Origin: Shimia isoporae
GTDB taxonomy: Bacteria; Pseudomonadota; Alphaproteobacteria; Rhodobacterales; Rhodobacteraceae
Assembly: GCF_004346865.1 (NCBI RefSeq)
Contig: NZ_SMGR01000001.1
Span: 806,001-870,000, forward strand
Reading direction: 5' to 3'
DNA: 64,000 nt
In this document: positions 34,049-43,987 of the stretch, piece after piece
Layout of the letters: the number at the start of each line of letters is the position of its first letter
Numbering within the stretch: position 1 is the first letter of the stretch
Translations under genes and position numbers: made by a program
The notes under the pieces: model-generated
The model's database searches: none
Told to the model about the DNA's origin: nothing
Seen by the model: the letters and a program-made list of their open reading frames with translations, nothing else

Positions 34049-36120
34049 TGCGATGCACCTCCGTTCACCCTGCGCTTTGGCCCGGACAACGCGGCCCGAA
34101 ATACGGATGTCCCGTCTTGCGACTGGATGTCGAATGTGTCGCTCATTTGGGAAATGGTGGCCATTGCGGCTTCGTCTTCCGCAAGTTGCGCAAGGTCGAA
34201 CTCCGATCGCGACAGGAGCTTCGTGACGCCCTTCATTTTGGAACGAGCCTGCGTCGGAGCATCTTGGATCAGGCTAACTTCACAGGTTGCGTCACTCAGA
34301 AAGCGAAATTGAAAACTGGCAGCGCAGACATCATCCGCATCCTTTTCCAGAAGCGCGAGATTGAATAATTCGCGGGCCAAAACCTCGGCTTTGCGTGCGA
34401 ATTCCGCGTCACTGCTGCGTGTGAACTGAGCGCCTACCCAGTCGGTCAGATCCTGCAACGCGGTTTTGGCCAGTGGCAACTCGATACGCCGGTGTCCACT
34501 GTTCATGCGCTCAAGCACCTCGTTGCGCGGTCCAATATCGGCAATCCGACCTTTTTCCAGCGCGAGGACTTGGTCGGCGAGCCCCATGAGGCCCGACCGG
34601 TGAATGTTCATGACGATGGTCGTTTCCAAGCCTTTGAGGCGCGCGAGAGCAGCGCAAAGCTGACGTTCGCCGGCGGCGTCCAGCAAAGCATTGGGTTCAT
34701 CCAAAAAAAGGTATCTAGGCTGGCTGAAAATCGCGCGCGCCAGCGCGACTCGCTGTTTTTGACCTGCCGACAGCACATGAGGATGTGCGCCTATGTCCGT
34801 GTCATAACTTTCGGGAAGCGCACTTATGAGCCCATGCACACCGGCGGTTTTTGCTGCGGCAACCACGCGTTTACCATCCACGTTGACAGCGAAGCCACTG
34901 ATGTTTTCGGCAAGCGTGCCCCTGAACAGTTTCGCTTGCTGCGGCAAATACCCGACGTGTTTTCCCAGACTTTCGATGGGCAGCGTCTTGATGTCGGTTT
35001 CATCCAATAGAACCGAGCCAATAGGGCAGTGGGCCACTCCGCTCAGGGCTTCCAATAGAGTGGTCTTGCCGCCACCGCTTGGTCCGACGATGGCGAGGCA
35101 CTGTCCTGGTGTGAGTTTGAAACTTACCCGATCAAGGCGCGGAGGCGCGCCTCCACCTCGCGGAAAAATAAGCCCGCTGCATGAAAGGCGACCGTCGAGT
35201 TCAGCAATCTCGGTCCTGATGTCGGATTGATGGTCCCGAGGCAATGACAGCCGATCAAACGCGGTCCGTACCGCACGCAGTTCCGGCCAGGCTTTCACGG
35301 CCATTTCGGCGTTTGCGACGGTGCGCGCCAGTATGAGGCTCGCGGCAATCATGCCGCCAGCTGTCAACTCGGCCGAAACGACCAATGCGGCCCCTAGGCT
35401 CAGTCCCAAAAGCTGGGTCACACCGCGCAAAAAGCCAGCTGAAGCGGTCGTCGCGACTGAGGCCGCGAGCGTTTCGCCAAGAGAGTGGATACGACTGTTT
35501 GAGAGTGTTGCCCATCTTTCCCAGAAGTTTCGGAAAACGGCGGGCATACCCGATCCACACACAACGTCATCGGCATCTCGAAGAGTTTCGACCTCCTCTT
35601 GCCGCAGCGATGAACGGGCCTGTGCGTTGCCTCCGGCAAGGCTTTCCCCGGCGAATTTGATCACCGCCGCAAAAGTTGTCAGCGCGAGTGCCAGTAGTAG
35701 AAACAATGGGTGGATGATCCAAAGGACAAGGAGAAACAAGGGAATCCAGGGCAGCGTCAAAGCTGTCGCGCAAGTTCCGCCCGCCAGTGCTTCGGTTAAT
35801 ACAGTCCGGTCTGCAATCAAAGACTGTCTTTCCTCAGCCGGGGTGTTCATGACTGCCGGAATGGTGCTCTGTTCGATCCAGAGCGCCGCGCGCTGAAAGC
35901 ACAAGTCGCGTATGAACTCGACGCTTGCCTGCAAGGCCAGCGCCCCCACACCCACAATGAGCAGCATCGCAAGCGTGTTCAAATTACCGGTTGGAACCAC
36001 GCGGTCCAAAACCTGCATCATGAAAATGGGGTTCACCAAAATTGCGAGATTGGTGATCAAGCTGAGACAAAACAGCGGAACGATCAGCCGCCTGAGTTGC
36101 CCTATGGCAGCATTCGGCAT
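34045..36120 (-). CDS. Type I secretion ABC exporter (PrtD-like) with C-terminal extension
   Basis: 691 residues. Membrane domain with about six helices (residues 12-300), including NPIFMMQVLDRVVPTGNLNT typical of PrtD. The nucleotide-binding domain (about 320-555) has Walker A GPSGGGKTT, signature LSAGQKQRVALARAI, Walker B YLFLDEPN and a switch His in VMNIHRSGL. PrtD-type exporters end near residue 570-580; here about 130 more residues follow (roughly 560-691), mostly helical and acidic, without a recognised domain. No N-terminal C39 peptidase. It lies 10 bases after the RTX gene, its likely cargo. Confidence 0.88.
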   Translation of the reverse strand: MPNAAIGQLRRLIVPLFCLSLITNLAILVNPIFMMQVLDRVVPTGNLNTLAMLLIVGVGALALQASVEFIRDLCFQRAALWIEQSTIPAVMNTPAEERQSLIADRTVLTEALAGGTCATALTLPWIPLFLLVLWIIHPLFLLLALALTTFAAVIKFAGESLAGGNAQARSSLRQEEVETLRDADDVVCGSGMPAVFRNFWERWATLSNSRIHSLGETLAASVATTASAGFLRGVTQLLGLSLGAALVVSAELTAGGMIAASLILARTVANAEMAVKAWPELRAVRTAFDRLSLPRDHQSDIRTEIAELDGRLSCSGLIFPRGGGAPPRLDRVSFKLTPGQCLAIVGPSGGGKTTLLEALSGVAHCPIGSVLLDETDIKTLPIESLGKHVGYLPQQAKLFRGTLAENISGFAVNVDGKRVVAAAKTAGVHGLISALPESYDTDIGAHPHVLSAGQKQRVALARAIFSQPRYLFLDEPNALLDAAGERQLCAALARLKGLETTIVMNIHRSGLMGLADQVLALEKGRIADIGPRNEVLERMNSGHRRIELPLAKTALQDLTDWVGAQFTRSSDAEFARKAEVLARELFNLALLEKDADDVCAASFQFRFLSDATCEVSLIQDAPTQARSKMKGVTKLLSRSEFDLAQLAEDEAAMATISQMSDTFDIQSQDGTSVFRAALSGPKRRVNGGASH

Positions 36121-36130
36121 GTCGCACTCC

Positions 36131-38548
36131 TCAGAGCAGGAAGTTGCTTTCGTCCAGATCGTCCGGAGAAACCGATTTCAAAATCAGTTTGTCATTGACC
36201 TCGCCGCCCGTTAGCGCGCTCAGGTCAATAATCGTGGCCCAGCCCTGATCCTGAATATGGTTTTCAAGGTCAGCAAACTCGAGGCCGTATGCCGTCAGGT
36301 CAATGACATCCTTCTCGCTTTCGAAATCATGGATCATGTCGCTGCCGCCGCCGGCAGCTGTGACAAATGTGTCTGTACTGCCGTCCTTCCACCAGTTGCC
36401 TCCCCACAAATGGTCGTTTCCGGCGCCTCCTGAGATCGTGTCAGACCCGACCCCGCCCACAAGTTTGTCGTTTCCGGCGCCGCCATCCAGGCTGTCCTCC
36501 TCGGACCCGCCGTGCAAATAGTCTCGGCCAGAACCGCCGGAAAGATGATCGTTGCCACGCGATCCGATCAGCCTGTCGTTTCCGGAGCCTCCAGCTGCCA
36601 TATCATCTCCAGATCCGCCAAAAATCCGGTCGGCCCCCGCGTCTCCATGCAACACATCGTCATCAGCACCGCCGTGCAGAGTGTCGTCGCCGCCACCACC
36701 GTGCATGGTGTCATTTCCCTCAGCTCCACGGAGTTTGTCGTTTCCTCCAGAGGTTGGCTCCAACGTCGGGTTTCGTATTAGAACGCTGCCGCTTGGGTCT
36801 ACCTCGGAAAAGGGGTCAGGCGCGCGCGGGTCCACGGCCCCATCGTTGCTGCCTGTGGCTTGCGCCTCCGCCATGAGTTCGCTGTAGGCCGCTTCTTCGG
36901 TCCAGTCGATGTGTACTTTAAAAATGCCGCCAGTGGCTTCGGTGGATCCGTCGAGATCGTGATCCCCCTTGTTCAAGCCAAAGTAGAGATTGCCGTCGCC
37001 ATCCAGAAAGACCGCACCATACGCGCCTTTGGGCATTCCCGCGGTCATACCGTCATCATAAAGAGTTCCAGTAATAGGAACCGAAGTGATCGCCGGAGGC
37101 CCGCCATTTTCAACGCCCCTGAGGTCGATCCGGTGCACGGTACCGTTGCCGCCGTTCGTACCCGGACTTTCCACGGCAAAAAACGCGTCTTCTGCGGCGT
37201 TGTAGGCGATGTCATAGCTGCGGCCTTTGAACAGGCTATCGGGCAGATCAAAATTGGTTGCTTCCGGATTGCCGTTTGCATCCAGTGCATTGACGTCAAT
37301 TTTGGTGACGCGGTTGAGGCTGGACTGGAACGTCCAGAGATTGCCGTCGCTGTCAAAGTCTCCAACGTAGTCACCAACGGGTGTTTCGCCAATCCGGTAG
37401 GCTTCTCCATTCGCGTCAAGCATCACAAGGTCCCGGACCGAAACCACATTTCCCAGGGTGTCAGTGCCATTGGCCTTGGCGATACCGTAGATTAGGTCGT
37501 CTTCGGTATTGAACCCGATGGCGTTGATACGCAGGCCTGTCGGATCACCCGCCACTTCGTATTGTTCCGACTGCGGGTCAAACACGTTCAGTTGGCCGTC
37601 GATCACCTGATAAAGCTTGCTTTGTCCCGGAGCAAAGGCGGCAACCTCGACGCTGTTTCCACCAAAGTCCATCTCTTTGGCATAACTGAAAATGGGTCCG
37701 CTCATATCAATCACAGGCCCGTCTTGCGGTGGGGGCAATTCGCGAAACGTTAGCGTGCCTTCACCACCAGTGCCCTCAATATCGAATGTGACTGTTTCAT
37801 ACGCTCCAGACAAAGGCTGCATCACGCAAACCACATCTCCATTCCAAAGTACTTCGACATTGCCCGACGTAGATCCTCCGGCAAGATTGGCGGCAACGTC
37901 AAAGCTCATTGAGTATGTTTCACCCAGTTTCGTGGACAGTTTCTGGCTGATCTCCGAAACTCCATTGTGGTCCGCAACACTCCAGGCGCCGTTTCCAGCG
38001 TGTTGGGCGAACGTTGCCCCCCCTTCCATCTCTCCGCCGAGCATGTTTCCGTTTGATAAGTCTCCGTACACGAGGTCGTTTCCGGACCCGGCATTGATCG
38101 TGTCTGCGCCGATGCCGCCCGCGCCGGTATCATCTCCGCTTTCGAGGTTCAGAATGTCATTGCCTTCGCCGCCATACGCCTTGTCTCGCCCCGTGCCGGC
38201 ATTGACAGTGTCGTCGCCAGCACCGGCGCTCAGGATATCGTTTCCGCCGTTGCCAAGCAGAACGTCGTCTCCGCTTCCCGCCGTGATAATGTCGTTGTAG
38301 TTGCGGGTTATGGCAGGGCTTGTGGTATCGATCAGGTCCGGATTGTAGACCCACTTGCCGTCAACAAAGACCCACTCATTGCCGACCATGTCGCCGGCCA
38401 CAAGGTCATTCCCGTCGCCGCTTTCCAGCGTGTCGTTGCCAGCGTTTCCATTGATAGAATCGACGTCGCCGTCGGTGGCAACGATTGTGTCATCGCCAGA
38501 TGTGCCGACAATCTTTTTCGCACCGGGCTGGGGGCTGTTTTGCGCCAT
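36131..38548 (-). CDS. RTX-repeat secreted protein, cargo of the type I system
   Basis: 805 residues starting at MAQNSPQPGAKKIVGTS; an in-frame start 12 codons upstream is less likely. Calcium-binding GGxGxD-type nonapeptides occur in two blocks: N-terminal (about 15-185, e.g. GNGGNDILSAGAGDD) and C-terminal (about 605-745, e.g. GGSGNDRLIGSRGNDHLSGG). Between them lie a jelly-roll-like domain (190-300) and a beta-propeller-like region (about 300-560) with recurring VYGIA/LYQV/NLYFGL strands. The last 60 residues (DFESEKDVIDLTAYGLEFAD and onward to NFLL) form the usual C-terminal secretion region. No Sec signal peptide. Secreted via the adjacent ABC/HlyD proteins; the biological role (adhesin, surface layer or enzyme) is not evident. 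Confidence 0.88.
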   Translation of the reverse strand: MAQNSPQPGAKKIVGTSGDDTIVATDGDVDSINGNAGNDTLESGDGNDLVAGDMVGNEWVFVDGKWVYNPDLIDTTSPAITRNYNDIITAGSGDDVLLGNGGNDILSAGAGDDTVNAGTGRDKAYGGEGNDILNLESGDDTGAGGIGADTINAGSGNDLVYGDLSNGNMLGGEMEGGATFAQHAGNGAWSVADHNGVSEISQKLSTKLGETYSMSFDVAANLAGGSTSGNVEVLWNGDVVCVMQPLSGAYETVTFDIEGTGGEGTLTFRELPPPQDGPVIDMSGPIFSYAKEMDFGGNSVEVAAFAPGQSKLYQVIDGQLNVFDPQSEQYEVAGDPTGLRINAIGFNTEDDLIYGIAKANGTDTLGNVVSVRDLVMLDANGEAYRIGETPVGDYVGDFDSDGNLWTFQSSLNRVTKIDVNALDANGNPEATNFDLPDSLFKGRSYDIAYNAAEDAFFAVESPGTNGGNGTVHRIDLRGVENGGPPAITSVPITGTLYDDGMTAGMPKGAYGAVFLDGDGNLYFGLNKGDHDLDGSTEATGGIFKVHIDWTEEAAYSELMAEAQATGSNDGAVDPRAPDPFSEVDPSGSVLIRNPTLEPTSGGNDKLRGAEGNDTMHGGGGDDTLHGGADDDVLHGDAGADRIFGGSGDDMAAGGSGNDRLIGSRGNDHLSGGSGRDYLHGGSEEDSLDGGAGNDKLVGGVGSDTISGGAGNDHLWGGNWWKDGSTDTFVTAAGGGSDMIHDFESEKDVIDLTAYGLEFADLENHIQDQGWATIIDLSALTGGEVNDKLILKSVSPDDLDESNFLL

Positions 38549-38746
38549 AACCAAAAACCTTTGAAACAAACAAATTTCCGGCAATGGTGCGGCAAGGGAA
38601 ATAACGAACCGTTAACAGGTTCCCCTTTTGACCTACTTTTGTTCCAGTTCGACAGGCATCGTCTATTCAAGGTCACCCGAACAGACAGCTGCTCCGGCGC
38701 GGACCTTCTTTCATAATTTATTATTGGTTTGAGTGGGTTGCGCGGT

Positions 38747-39868
38747 TTAGTGTGTGCCCGCTGTGATATGTTTGATTGGCTGGTCGCGATACAGCAGGGA
38801 TTGTGTGTCTGCGAAGATATGAACCTTGGCTGCAGGCGCGGTCAACGCCACCGACTCACCCTTTAAACCCTTGTGCACACCGGGCAGCTTGCCAATGACA
38901 GTTCCCCCGTTTGCATCGGGCTTGAAGTAGAGCAGGGTGACCTCGCCAAGAGCTTCGGTGTAGGCGACTTCGCCTCGGTATATAGCCGGTCCATCTGTTA
39001 CCGTCAGATCCTCCGGTCGAACGCCGATATTGACGGTGCGGCCCAAATCATCTGTCACGCTTGGAACATCGGAAACTGCTTGCCCGCCAGCATCCAACTC
39101 GACCCGTGTTTGCTTGCCTGTTTCGACAATTTTTCCGGACAAAAGGTTCATCGACGGTGAGCCAATAAACTGTGCGACAAACTCGTTCTCGGGTCGTTCG
39201 TATAGTTCCAGAGGGGTACCAACCTGAGCTATCCCGCCTCCCGCAAGCACCACGATCCGGCTTGCAAGAGTCATGGCCTCGACCTGATCATGGGTGACAT
39301 AGATCATCGTGCTGTCTGGCATGCTTTCCTTGAGTTGGGCAATCTCGATCCTGGTGGCGACGCGGAGCGCGGCGTCCAGATTGGAAAGCGGTTCGTCAAA
39401 CAGGTACACCTTAGGGTCACGCACAATAGAGCGCCCTATGGCCACACGCTGCCGCTGCCCTCCAGAGAGTTCTTTGGGCAAGCGATCCAGAAGGTTGTGA
39501 AGCTGAAGGGTCCTTGCAGCCTTTTCAACACGTTCTTCGATTTCGGCGGGCGCCATTTTTGCAATCTTGAGCGCAAAGGCCATGTTCTCTCGCACGGTCA
39601 GGTGCGGATACAGTGCGTAAGACTGAAACACCATTGCTATGCCACGTTCGCTGGGCGGGACGTCGTTAACCACAGTTCCATCGATCTCGAGCGTACCACC
39701 CGAAATCTTTTCAAGTCCGGCAACCATCCGCAACAAGGTGGACTTGCCACAGCCTGAAGGGCCGACAAAGACGATCAATTCCCCTTTGTCGATTTCCAGA
39801 TTGATGTCTCCAAGAACATTCACTTCGCCATAGGATTTGGACACCTGTTTCAGGGAAAGTTCAGCCAT
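38747..39868 (-). CDS. aglK: Alpha-glucoside ABC transporter ATP-binding protein
   Basis: 373 residues starting at MAELSLKQVSKSYG; the ATG shares one base with the aglA stop (TGATG). Complete motifs: GPSGCGKST, LSGGQRQRVAIGRSI, VYLFDEPLSNLD, YVTHDQVEAM, followed by the TOBE-type C-terminal domain. It is the distal gene of the aglEFGAK order known from Sinorhizobium, which takes up sucrose, maltose and trehalose. Regulated with the operon, presumably by the LacI regulator at 45495. Confidence 0.9.
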   Translation of the reverse strand: MAELSLKQVSKSYGEVNVLGDINLEIDKGELIVFVGPSGCGKSTLLRMVAGLEKISGGTLEIDGTVVNDVPPSERGIAMVFQSYALYPHLTVRENMAFALKIAKMAPAEIEERVEKAARTLQLHNLLDRLPKELSGGQRQRVAIGRSIVRDPKVYLFDEPLSNLDAALRVATRIEIAQLKESMPDSTMIYVTHDQVEAMTLASRIVVLAGGGIAQVGTPLELYERPENEFVAQFIGSPSMNLLSGKIVETGKQTRVELDAGGQAVSDVPSVTDDLGRTVNIGVRPEDLTVTDGPAIYRGEVAYTEALGEVTLLYFKPDANGGTVIGKLPGVHKGLKGESVALTAPAAKVHIFADTQSLLYRDQPIKHITAGTH

Positions 39869-41532
39869 CACAAAGCTCCTTTTTCGTTGGCAAACGCGGC
39901 CTGCCATGGTCCGAGAGACACCGTTTCGCCATTGCGAACATCCTCAAATGGCGCGGTTCCATTCCAAGTCCACTCTCCACTTGGCAGCGGCACGCTGATC
40001 GGCGCATCAGACAGGTTGAAAACACACAATATGCGGTGCCCGTCATGTTCGCGCTCGAAGGCAATATGCGCGTCATCCGCCGAAACTGGCGCATAGTGCC
40101 CCTTGAGCAGTGGTGTCTGTGTTTTGCGAAAGGCGATCATGGCCTGATAAAACGCCAACATCGAAGTCGCATCTTCCTGTTGTGATGAAACAGACTTGTT
40201 CAAGTGGTCAGCCGATACTGGCAGCCAGGGCGTTGCAGTTGAAAACCCACCATTCCGATTATCGCTTTGCCAGACCATAGGGGTTCTGCAGCCATCGCGC
40301 CCTTTGAATTTTGGCCAGAACCTCTTGCCATAGGGATCTTGCAGAGCCTCGAACGGAACCTCTGCTTCTTCGAGGCCAAGTTCTTCCCCCTGATAAAGAC
40401 ATACAGACCCGCGCAGGCACATCAACAAAGCCGCATAGACACGCTTGGCCTCATCAGATAGGCGCCAGCGAGAGCCGTGCCTCTCCACATCGTGGTTAGA
40501 GTAAGCCCAGCACCCCCAGCTGTCCTGACCGAAGCTTTCTGACGTTTTCATAACCTCTGCAATCCGGGTTCCGGTTGGATATGCATTGGCCAGCAGCGCG
40601 AAGTCATAGGCCATATGCAATTTATCACCGCCGCCGGTATAGGTGGCTTGAATTTCGCTGCCGCGCTGGGCATCCCCAACTTCACCAACCGTTGTGATAG
40701 CATCGTAGGAATTCAGCAGGTCGCGGAGCTCCCTTAGGAATTCGAGATTTTCCGGCTGGTTCTTGTCGTAGAGGTGTTCCTGAAAGTTGTAAGGGTTCAC
40801 GGCAGGCGCGATGCTATCGTTGCGTGCCGTATCGGGTAGGGCAGGATTGTCCCGCAACTGAGCGTCACAATAGTAGAAGTTCACAGTGTCCAGCCGAAAT
40901 CCGTCCACGCCGCGATCCAGCCAAAAGCGTGCCACATCCAACAATTCCTGCCGCACCTCGGCGTTGTGGAAATTCAGGTCCGGCTGTTCGATCAGGAAAT
41001 TATGCAGATAATACTGCATCCGCTGTCCATCCCACTCCCAAGACGAACCGCCAAAAATCGACAGCCAGTTGTTGGGCGGCGTTCCATCCGGCTTTGCGTC
41101 TGCCCAGACATACCAGTCAGCTTTGACGTTTTCGCGGTCCGCGCGGCTCTCAACAAACCAAGGGTGCTGGTCGCTGGTATGGCTCAGCACAAGGTCAATG
41201 ATGATTTTGATCCCCCGGGAATGAGCCGCTGCAATCAGGTCGTCAAAATCCTCGAGGGTGCCAAACATCGGATCAACGTCGCGGTAGTCGCTCACGTCGT
41301 AACCGAAATCGAGCATCGGAGAGGTGAAAAACGGGCTTAACCAGATCGCGTCCACGCCGAGCTTCTCCACGTGATCAAGGCGTTGAATGATCCCGGCAAT
41401 GTCGCCGATACCGTCGCCGTTGCTGTCCTGAAAGGAGCGCGGGTAGATCTGGTAAATCACCGCGCCACGCCACCAGTCAGGGTCTTTGATCAAAGCGGAT
41501 TTCTGGGTCATTTTCGGGTCCTGAAGGGTCAT
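39868..41532 (-). CDS. aglA: Alpha-glucosidase, GH13
   Basis: 554 residues; the start at 41532 and one at 41511 (MTQKSALIKDPDWWRG, with AGGAC 8 bases upstream) are both plausible. GH13 conserved regions: DLVLSHTSDQHPWF (I), GFRLDTVNFYYCD with the nucleophile Asp (II), TVGEVGD with the acid-base Glu (III) and YSNHDVERHGSRW (IV). The N-terminal WWRGAVIYQIYPRSFQDSNG is typical of oligo-1,6-/alpha-glucosidases. No signal peptide, so it hydrolyses imported alpha-glucosides in the cytoplasm. Located between aglG and aglK as in rhizobia. Confidence 0.92.
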   Translation of the reverse strand: MTLQDPKMTQKSALIKDPDWWRGAVIYQIYPRSFQDSNGDGIGDIAGIIQRLDHVEKLGVDAIWLSPFFTSPMLDFGYDVSDYRDVDPMFGTLEDFDDLIAAAHSRGIKIIIDLVLSHTSDQHPWFVESRADRENVKADWYVWADAKPDGTPPNNWLSIFGGSSWEWDGQRMQYYLHNFLIEQPDLNFHNAEVRQELLDVARFWLDRGVDGFRLDTVNFYYCDAQLRDNPALPDTARNDSIAPAVNPYNFQEHLYDKNQPENLEFLRELRDLLNSYDAITTVGEVGDAQRGSEIQATYTGGGDKLHMAYDFALLANAYPTGTRIAEVMKTSESFGQDSWGCWAYSNHDVERHGSRWRLSDEAKRVYAALLMCLRGSVCLYQGEELGLEEAEVPFEALQDPYGKRFWPKFKGRDGCRTPMVWQSDNRNGGFSTATPWLPVSADHLNKSVSSQQEDATSMLAFYQAMIAFRKTQTPLLKGHYAPVSADDAHIAFEREHDGHRILCVFNLSDAPISVPLPSGEWTWNGTAPFEDVRNGETVSLGPWQAAFANEKGAL

Positions 41533-41552
41533 CTAAGGTCTCAATTCAGTCG

Positions 41553-42716
41553 TTATTTCACCGAGCCGGCCAAAAGGCCGCGCACGAGGTAGCGTTGCAT
41601 CGCAAAGAAGACAGCCAACGGAACGGCGATAGACACAAACGCCGCCGTCGCGAGAATTTCCCAATTGCCGCCGCGCGTGCCAAGCAGCTCGACAATCTGG
41701 TTGGTCATCACAGTTGTTTCTCCGGTGGCATCGATCAGGAAGACCTTCGCCACCAACAGGTCGTTCCATGTCCACAAAAATTGAAAGATCGCAAAGCTGG
41801 CGAGGGCAGGGAAGGACAATGGCAACACGATCTTGGTAAAGACCTGAAAGTCGGTGGCGCCATCCACCTTCGCATTTTCGATAATGTCCCGAGGCAAGCC
41901 GGCCATATAGTTGCGCAGCAAGTAGATCGCCAATGGAAGGCCAAATCCGGTGTGTGCCAGCCAAACACCGAGATATCCCTTACCAATCCCGATACCGAGA
42001 TGAAGTTTGAGAAGCGGGATAAGGGCCAGCTGCAAGGGGACAACCAGCAGCGCAACGACCGCCGCGATCAGCAATGATCGACCGGGGAATTCCATCCAGG
42101 CCAAGGCATAGGCCGCAAAGGCCGCAATAACGATCGGTATGATCGTCGCCGGAATGGTCACGGTCAGCGTGTTGAAAAACGCTTTGGCCATACTGTCGGT
42201 AGTGTCTCCGCTCAGCAGTACCTGCTCGTAGTTCTTTAGGGTAAACTCCGGCGGCAGTACGGCGGTGACAAAGACCCTCTGACCGCGTGACTTAAGCTCT
42301 TTGGTGGATGTCAGGCGATAGCTGCCGTCCTTTAGCAGGGTGAATGTCTTGCTGTCTTTGGAGAATACGGCTTCGTCGCCAATCTCGAAAGCATCTACCG
42401 CTTTGGACGACACGCCAAAACGGGTGATTTCCACATCCGAGCCAGGAGGCGTATCCCCTTCGGTGAGGAGGTTTCCCTTAACGATCCAAAGTCCGTTTTC
42501 CTCACGCGCGGCATCCTTGCCGCCGGTGCGGAGTTGGATCACCTGCTCGGATGCCGTCAGCGATTTCCACCAGCCTGAACTGGAAATCTGATCTGCGGTC
42601 CTAAACGATGAGACCAAAAGTCCAACTGTCGGAAACAGCCAAAGCGCGACAAGTGCGAGAGTGGCGAGTTGAACCGTCCAGACCAGAGAAGATTTGCGAC
42701 CAGCGATATTGTCCAT
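41553..42716 (-). CDS. aglG: Alpha-glucoside ABC transporter permease, MalG-type
   Basis: 387 residues starting at MDNIAGRKSSLVW, with GAGGAGAG 6 bases upstream; a longer frame to 42881 would overlap aglF. Helix 1 (about 12-35) is followed by a periplasmic insertion of roughly 115 residues, unusually long for MalG-type permeases but seen in AglG. Five further helices follow, with EAA loop ENAKVDGATDFQVFTKIVLP (about residues 282-301). It forms the channel with AglF. Confidence 0.9.
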   Translation of the reverse strand: MDNIAGRKSSLVWTVQLATLALVALWLFPTVGLLVSSFRTADQISSSGWWKSLTASEQVIQLRTGGKDAAREENGLWIVKGNLLTEGDTPPGSDVEITRFGVSSKAVDAFEIGDEAVFSKDSKTFTLLKDGSYRLTSTKELKSRGQRVFVTAVLPPEFTLKNYEQVLLSGDTTDSMAKAFFNTLTVTIPATIIPIVIAAFAAYALAWMEFPGRSLLIAAVVALLVVPLQLALIPLLKLHLGIGIGKGYLGVWLAHTGFGLPLAIYLLRNYMAGLPRDIIENAKVDGATDFQVFTKIVLPLSFPALASFAIFQFLWTWNDLLVAKVFLIDATGETTVMTNQIVELLGTRGGNWEILATAAFVSIAVPLAVFFAMQRYLVRGLLAGSVK

Positions 42717-42727
42717 GAACTCTCTCC

Positions 42728-43957
42728 TCACCGCATCTCTTTGCGGGCTTGGACGACGTTCCAAACCAGAATGGGCGACACCAGCAACATGATGACAATT
42801 GCTGCAGCTGACCCAACACCCCAGTCGTTGGCGCGGAAAAGCTTGTCGAACATGTAATTCGCCAAAACCTGCGTTTCCCATTGCCCGTTGGTCATTGCAA
42901 AGACGATGTCAAAGATCTTGAGCACAACCAGAGTGATGGTCGTCCAGACGACGACGATGGTGGGAATGATCTGGGGAACCTTGATCTTGAAAAACACCTG
43001 GAGAGGGGAGGCGCCATCCACAATAGCTGCTTCGATGGTCTCTTCGGGAATGCCGCGCAAAGCAGCGGAAAGGATCACCATCGCGAAACCAGTCTGAATC
43101 CAGATCAGCACCACCATCAACAGGAAGTTGTTCCAGAATGGAATGGTCAACCATGTCTGGGGCGTGCCATACGGCAAATCCGCTGCAAAGATGTCCGCTG
43201 TTTGCATGACACCCATCGCCCCTAATGCGAGGCAAGCAAACAAGACCACCAAAAGTCCGAGTTTGCCTATGCCGCCAAGGGCGCGGTCTTCACGCAGACG
43301 TTTTGCCGACGTAATACCGACGTAAAACAGCAAGGCCACAATCGAGAGAAGCAGCGCTATTGGAAGGGCTTTCAGAAACAGGATCGAGCCCCATCCCCCG
43401 TCGAAAGTCATCCAGATCGCATTCAGTACACCGATCTGTTCCTTGCCTGCCGGACGGGCGTCATAAACCAGCTTGAAAATCACGGCCGCGCCAACGAACG
43501 AGATCGCCATCGGCATAAAAATTAGAGATTTAGCGATGTTTCCCCAGCGAATTCGGTCAGTGAGTTGCGCGGCCAGCAGCCCAAAAGCCGTAGAGGCTGC
43601 GGGCACTACAATCAGCCAAAGCATGTTGTTGCGCATGGCTTCCCAGAATTTGGGCTCGTTCATCATTTGCTGGTAGTTGGCCAGCCCAACGAACGTTCCC
43701 CCTGCGTCCCTGTCAGTTAGAGAAAGCCGCAGAGTTTCGACCACTGGGTAGCCCAGATAAAGGCCAAGCGCGAAGACCGCCGGAAAAAGGAACAGCCAAG
43801 GCCGTATCATATTGGCGCGATTGATATTTTTCCCCGCGTTTGGTCCGCGTGCTGGAAACAGCACTTTGTCCAGAAGCAGGTTGGAAAAATAGAAATATCC
43901 GAGACAGCCCCCAACGCCGAGCGCAATCGTCACTAGTCCTAGAATGGCCGGATGCAT
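42728..43957 (-). CDS. aglF: Alpha-glucoside ABC transporter permease, MalF-type
   Basis: 409 residues, preceded by GGGGGAGGGTC. About eight hydrophobic segments; an N-terminal helix (residues 3-25) precedes the MalF-like core. The EAA loop reads EAAIVDGASPLQVFFKIKVP (about residues 311-330). A cytoplasmic loop near residues 220-235 contains the sequence encoded by the phased repeats at 43297-43323. Lies 11 bases before aglG and after the hairpin downstream of aglE. Confidence 0.9.
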   Translation of the reverse strand: MHPAILGLVTIALGVGGCLGYFYFSNLLLDKVLFPARGPNAGKNINRANMIRPWLFLFPAVFALGLYLGYPVVETLRLSLTDRDAGGTFVGLANYQQMMNEPKFWEAMRNNMLWLIVVPAASTAFGLLAAQLTDRIRWGNIAKSLIFMPMAISFVGAAVIFKLVYDARPAGKEQIGVLNAIWMTFDGGWGSILFLKALPIALLLSIVALLFYVGITSAKRLREDRALGGIGKLGLLVVLFACLALGAMGVMQTADIFAADLPYGTPQTWLTIPFWNNFLLMVVLIWIQTGFAMVILSAALRGIPEETIEAAIVDGASPLQVFFKIKVPQIIPTIVVVWTTITLVVLKIFDIVFAMTNGQWETQVLANYMFDKLFRANDWGVGSAAAIVIMLLVSPILVWNVVQARKEMR

Positions 43958-43987
43958 GGCTGACCCTCCCCCGAGGTTTCGAATGCA

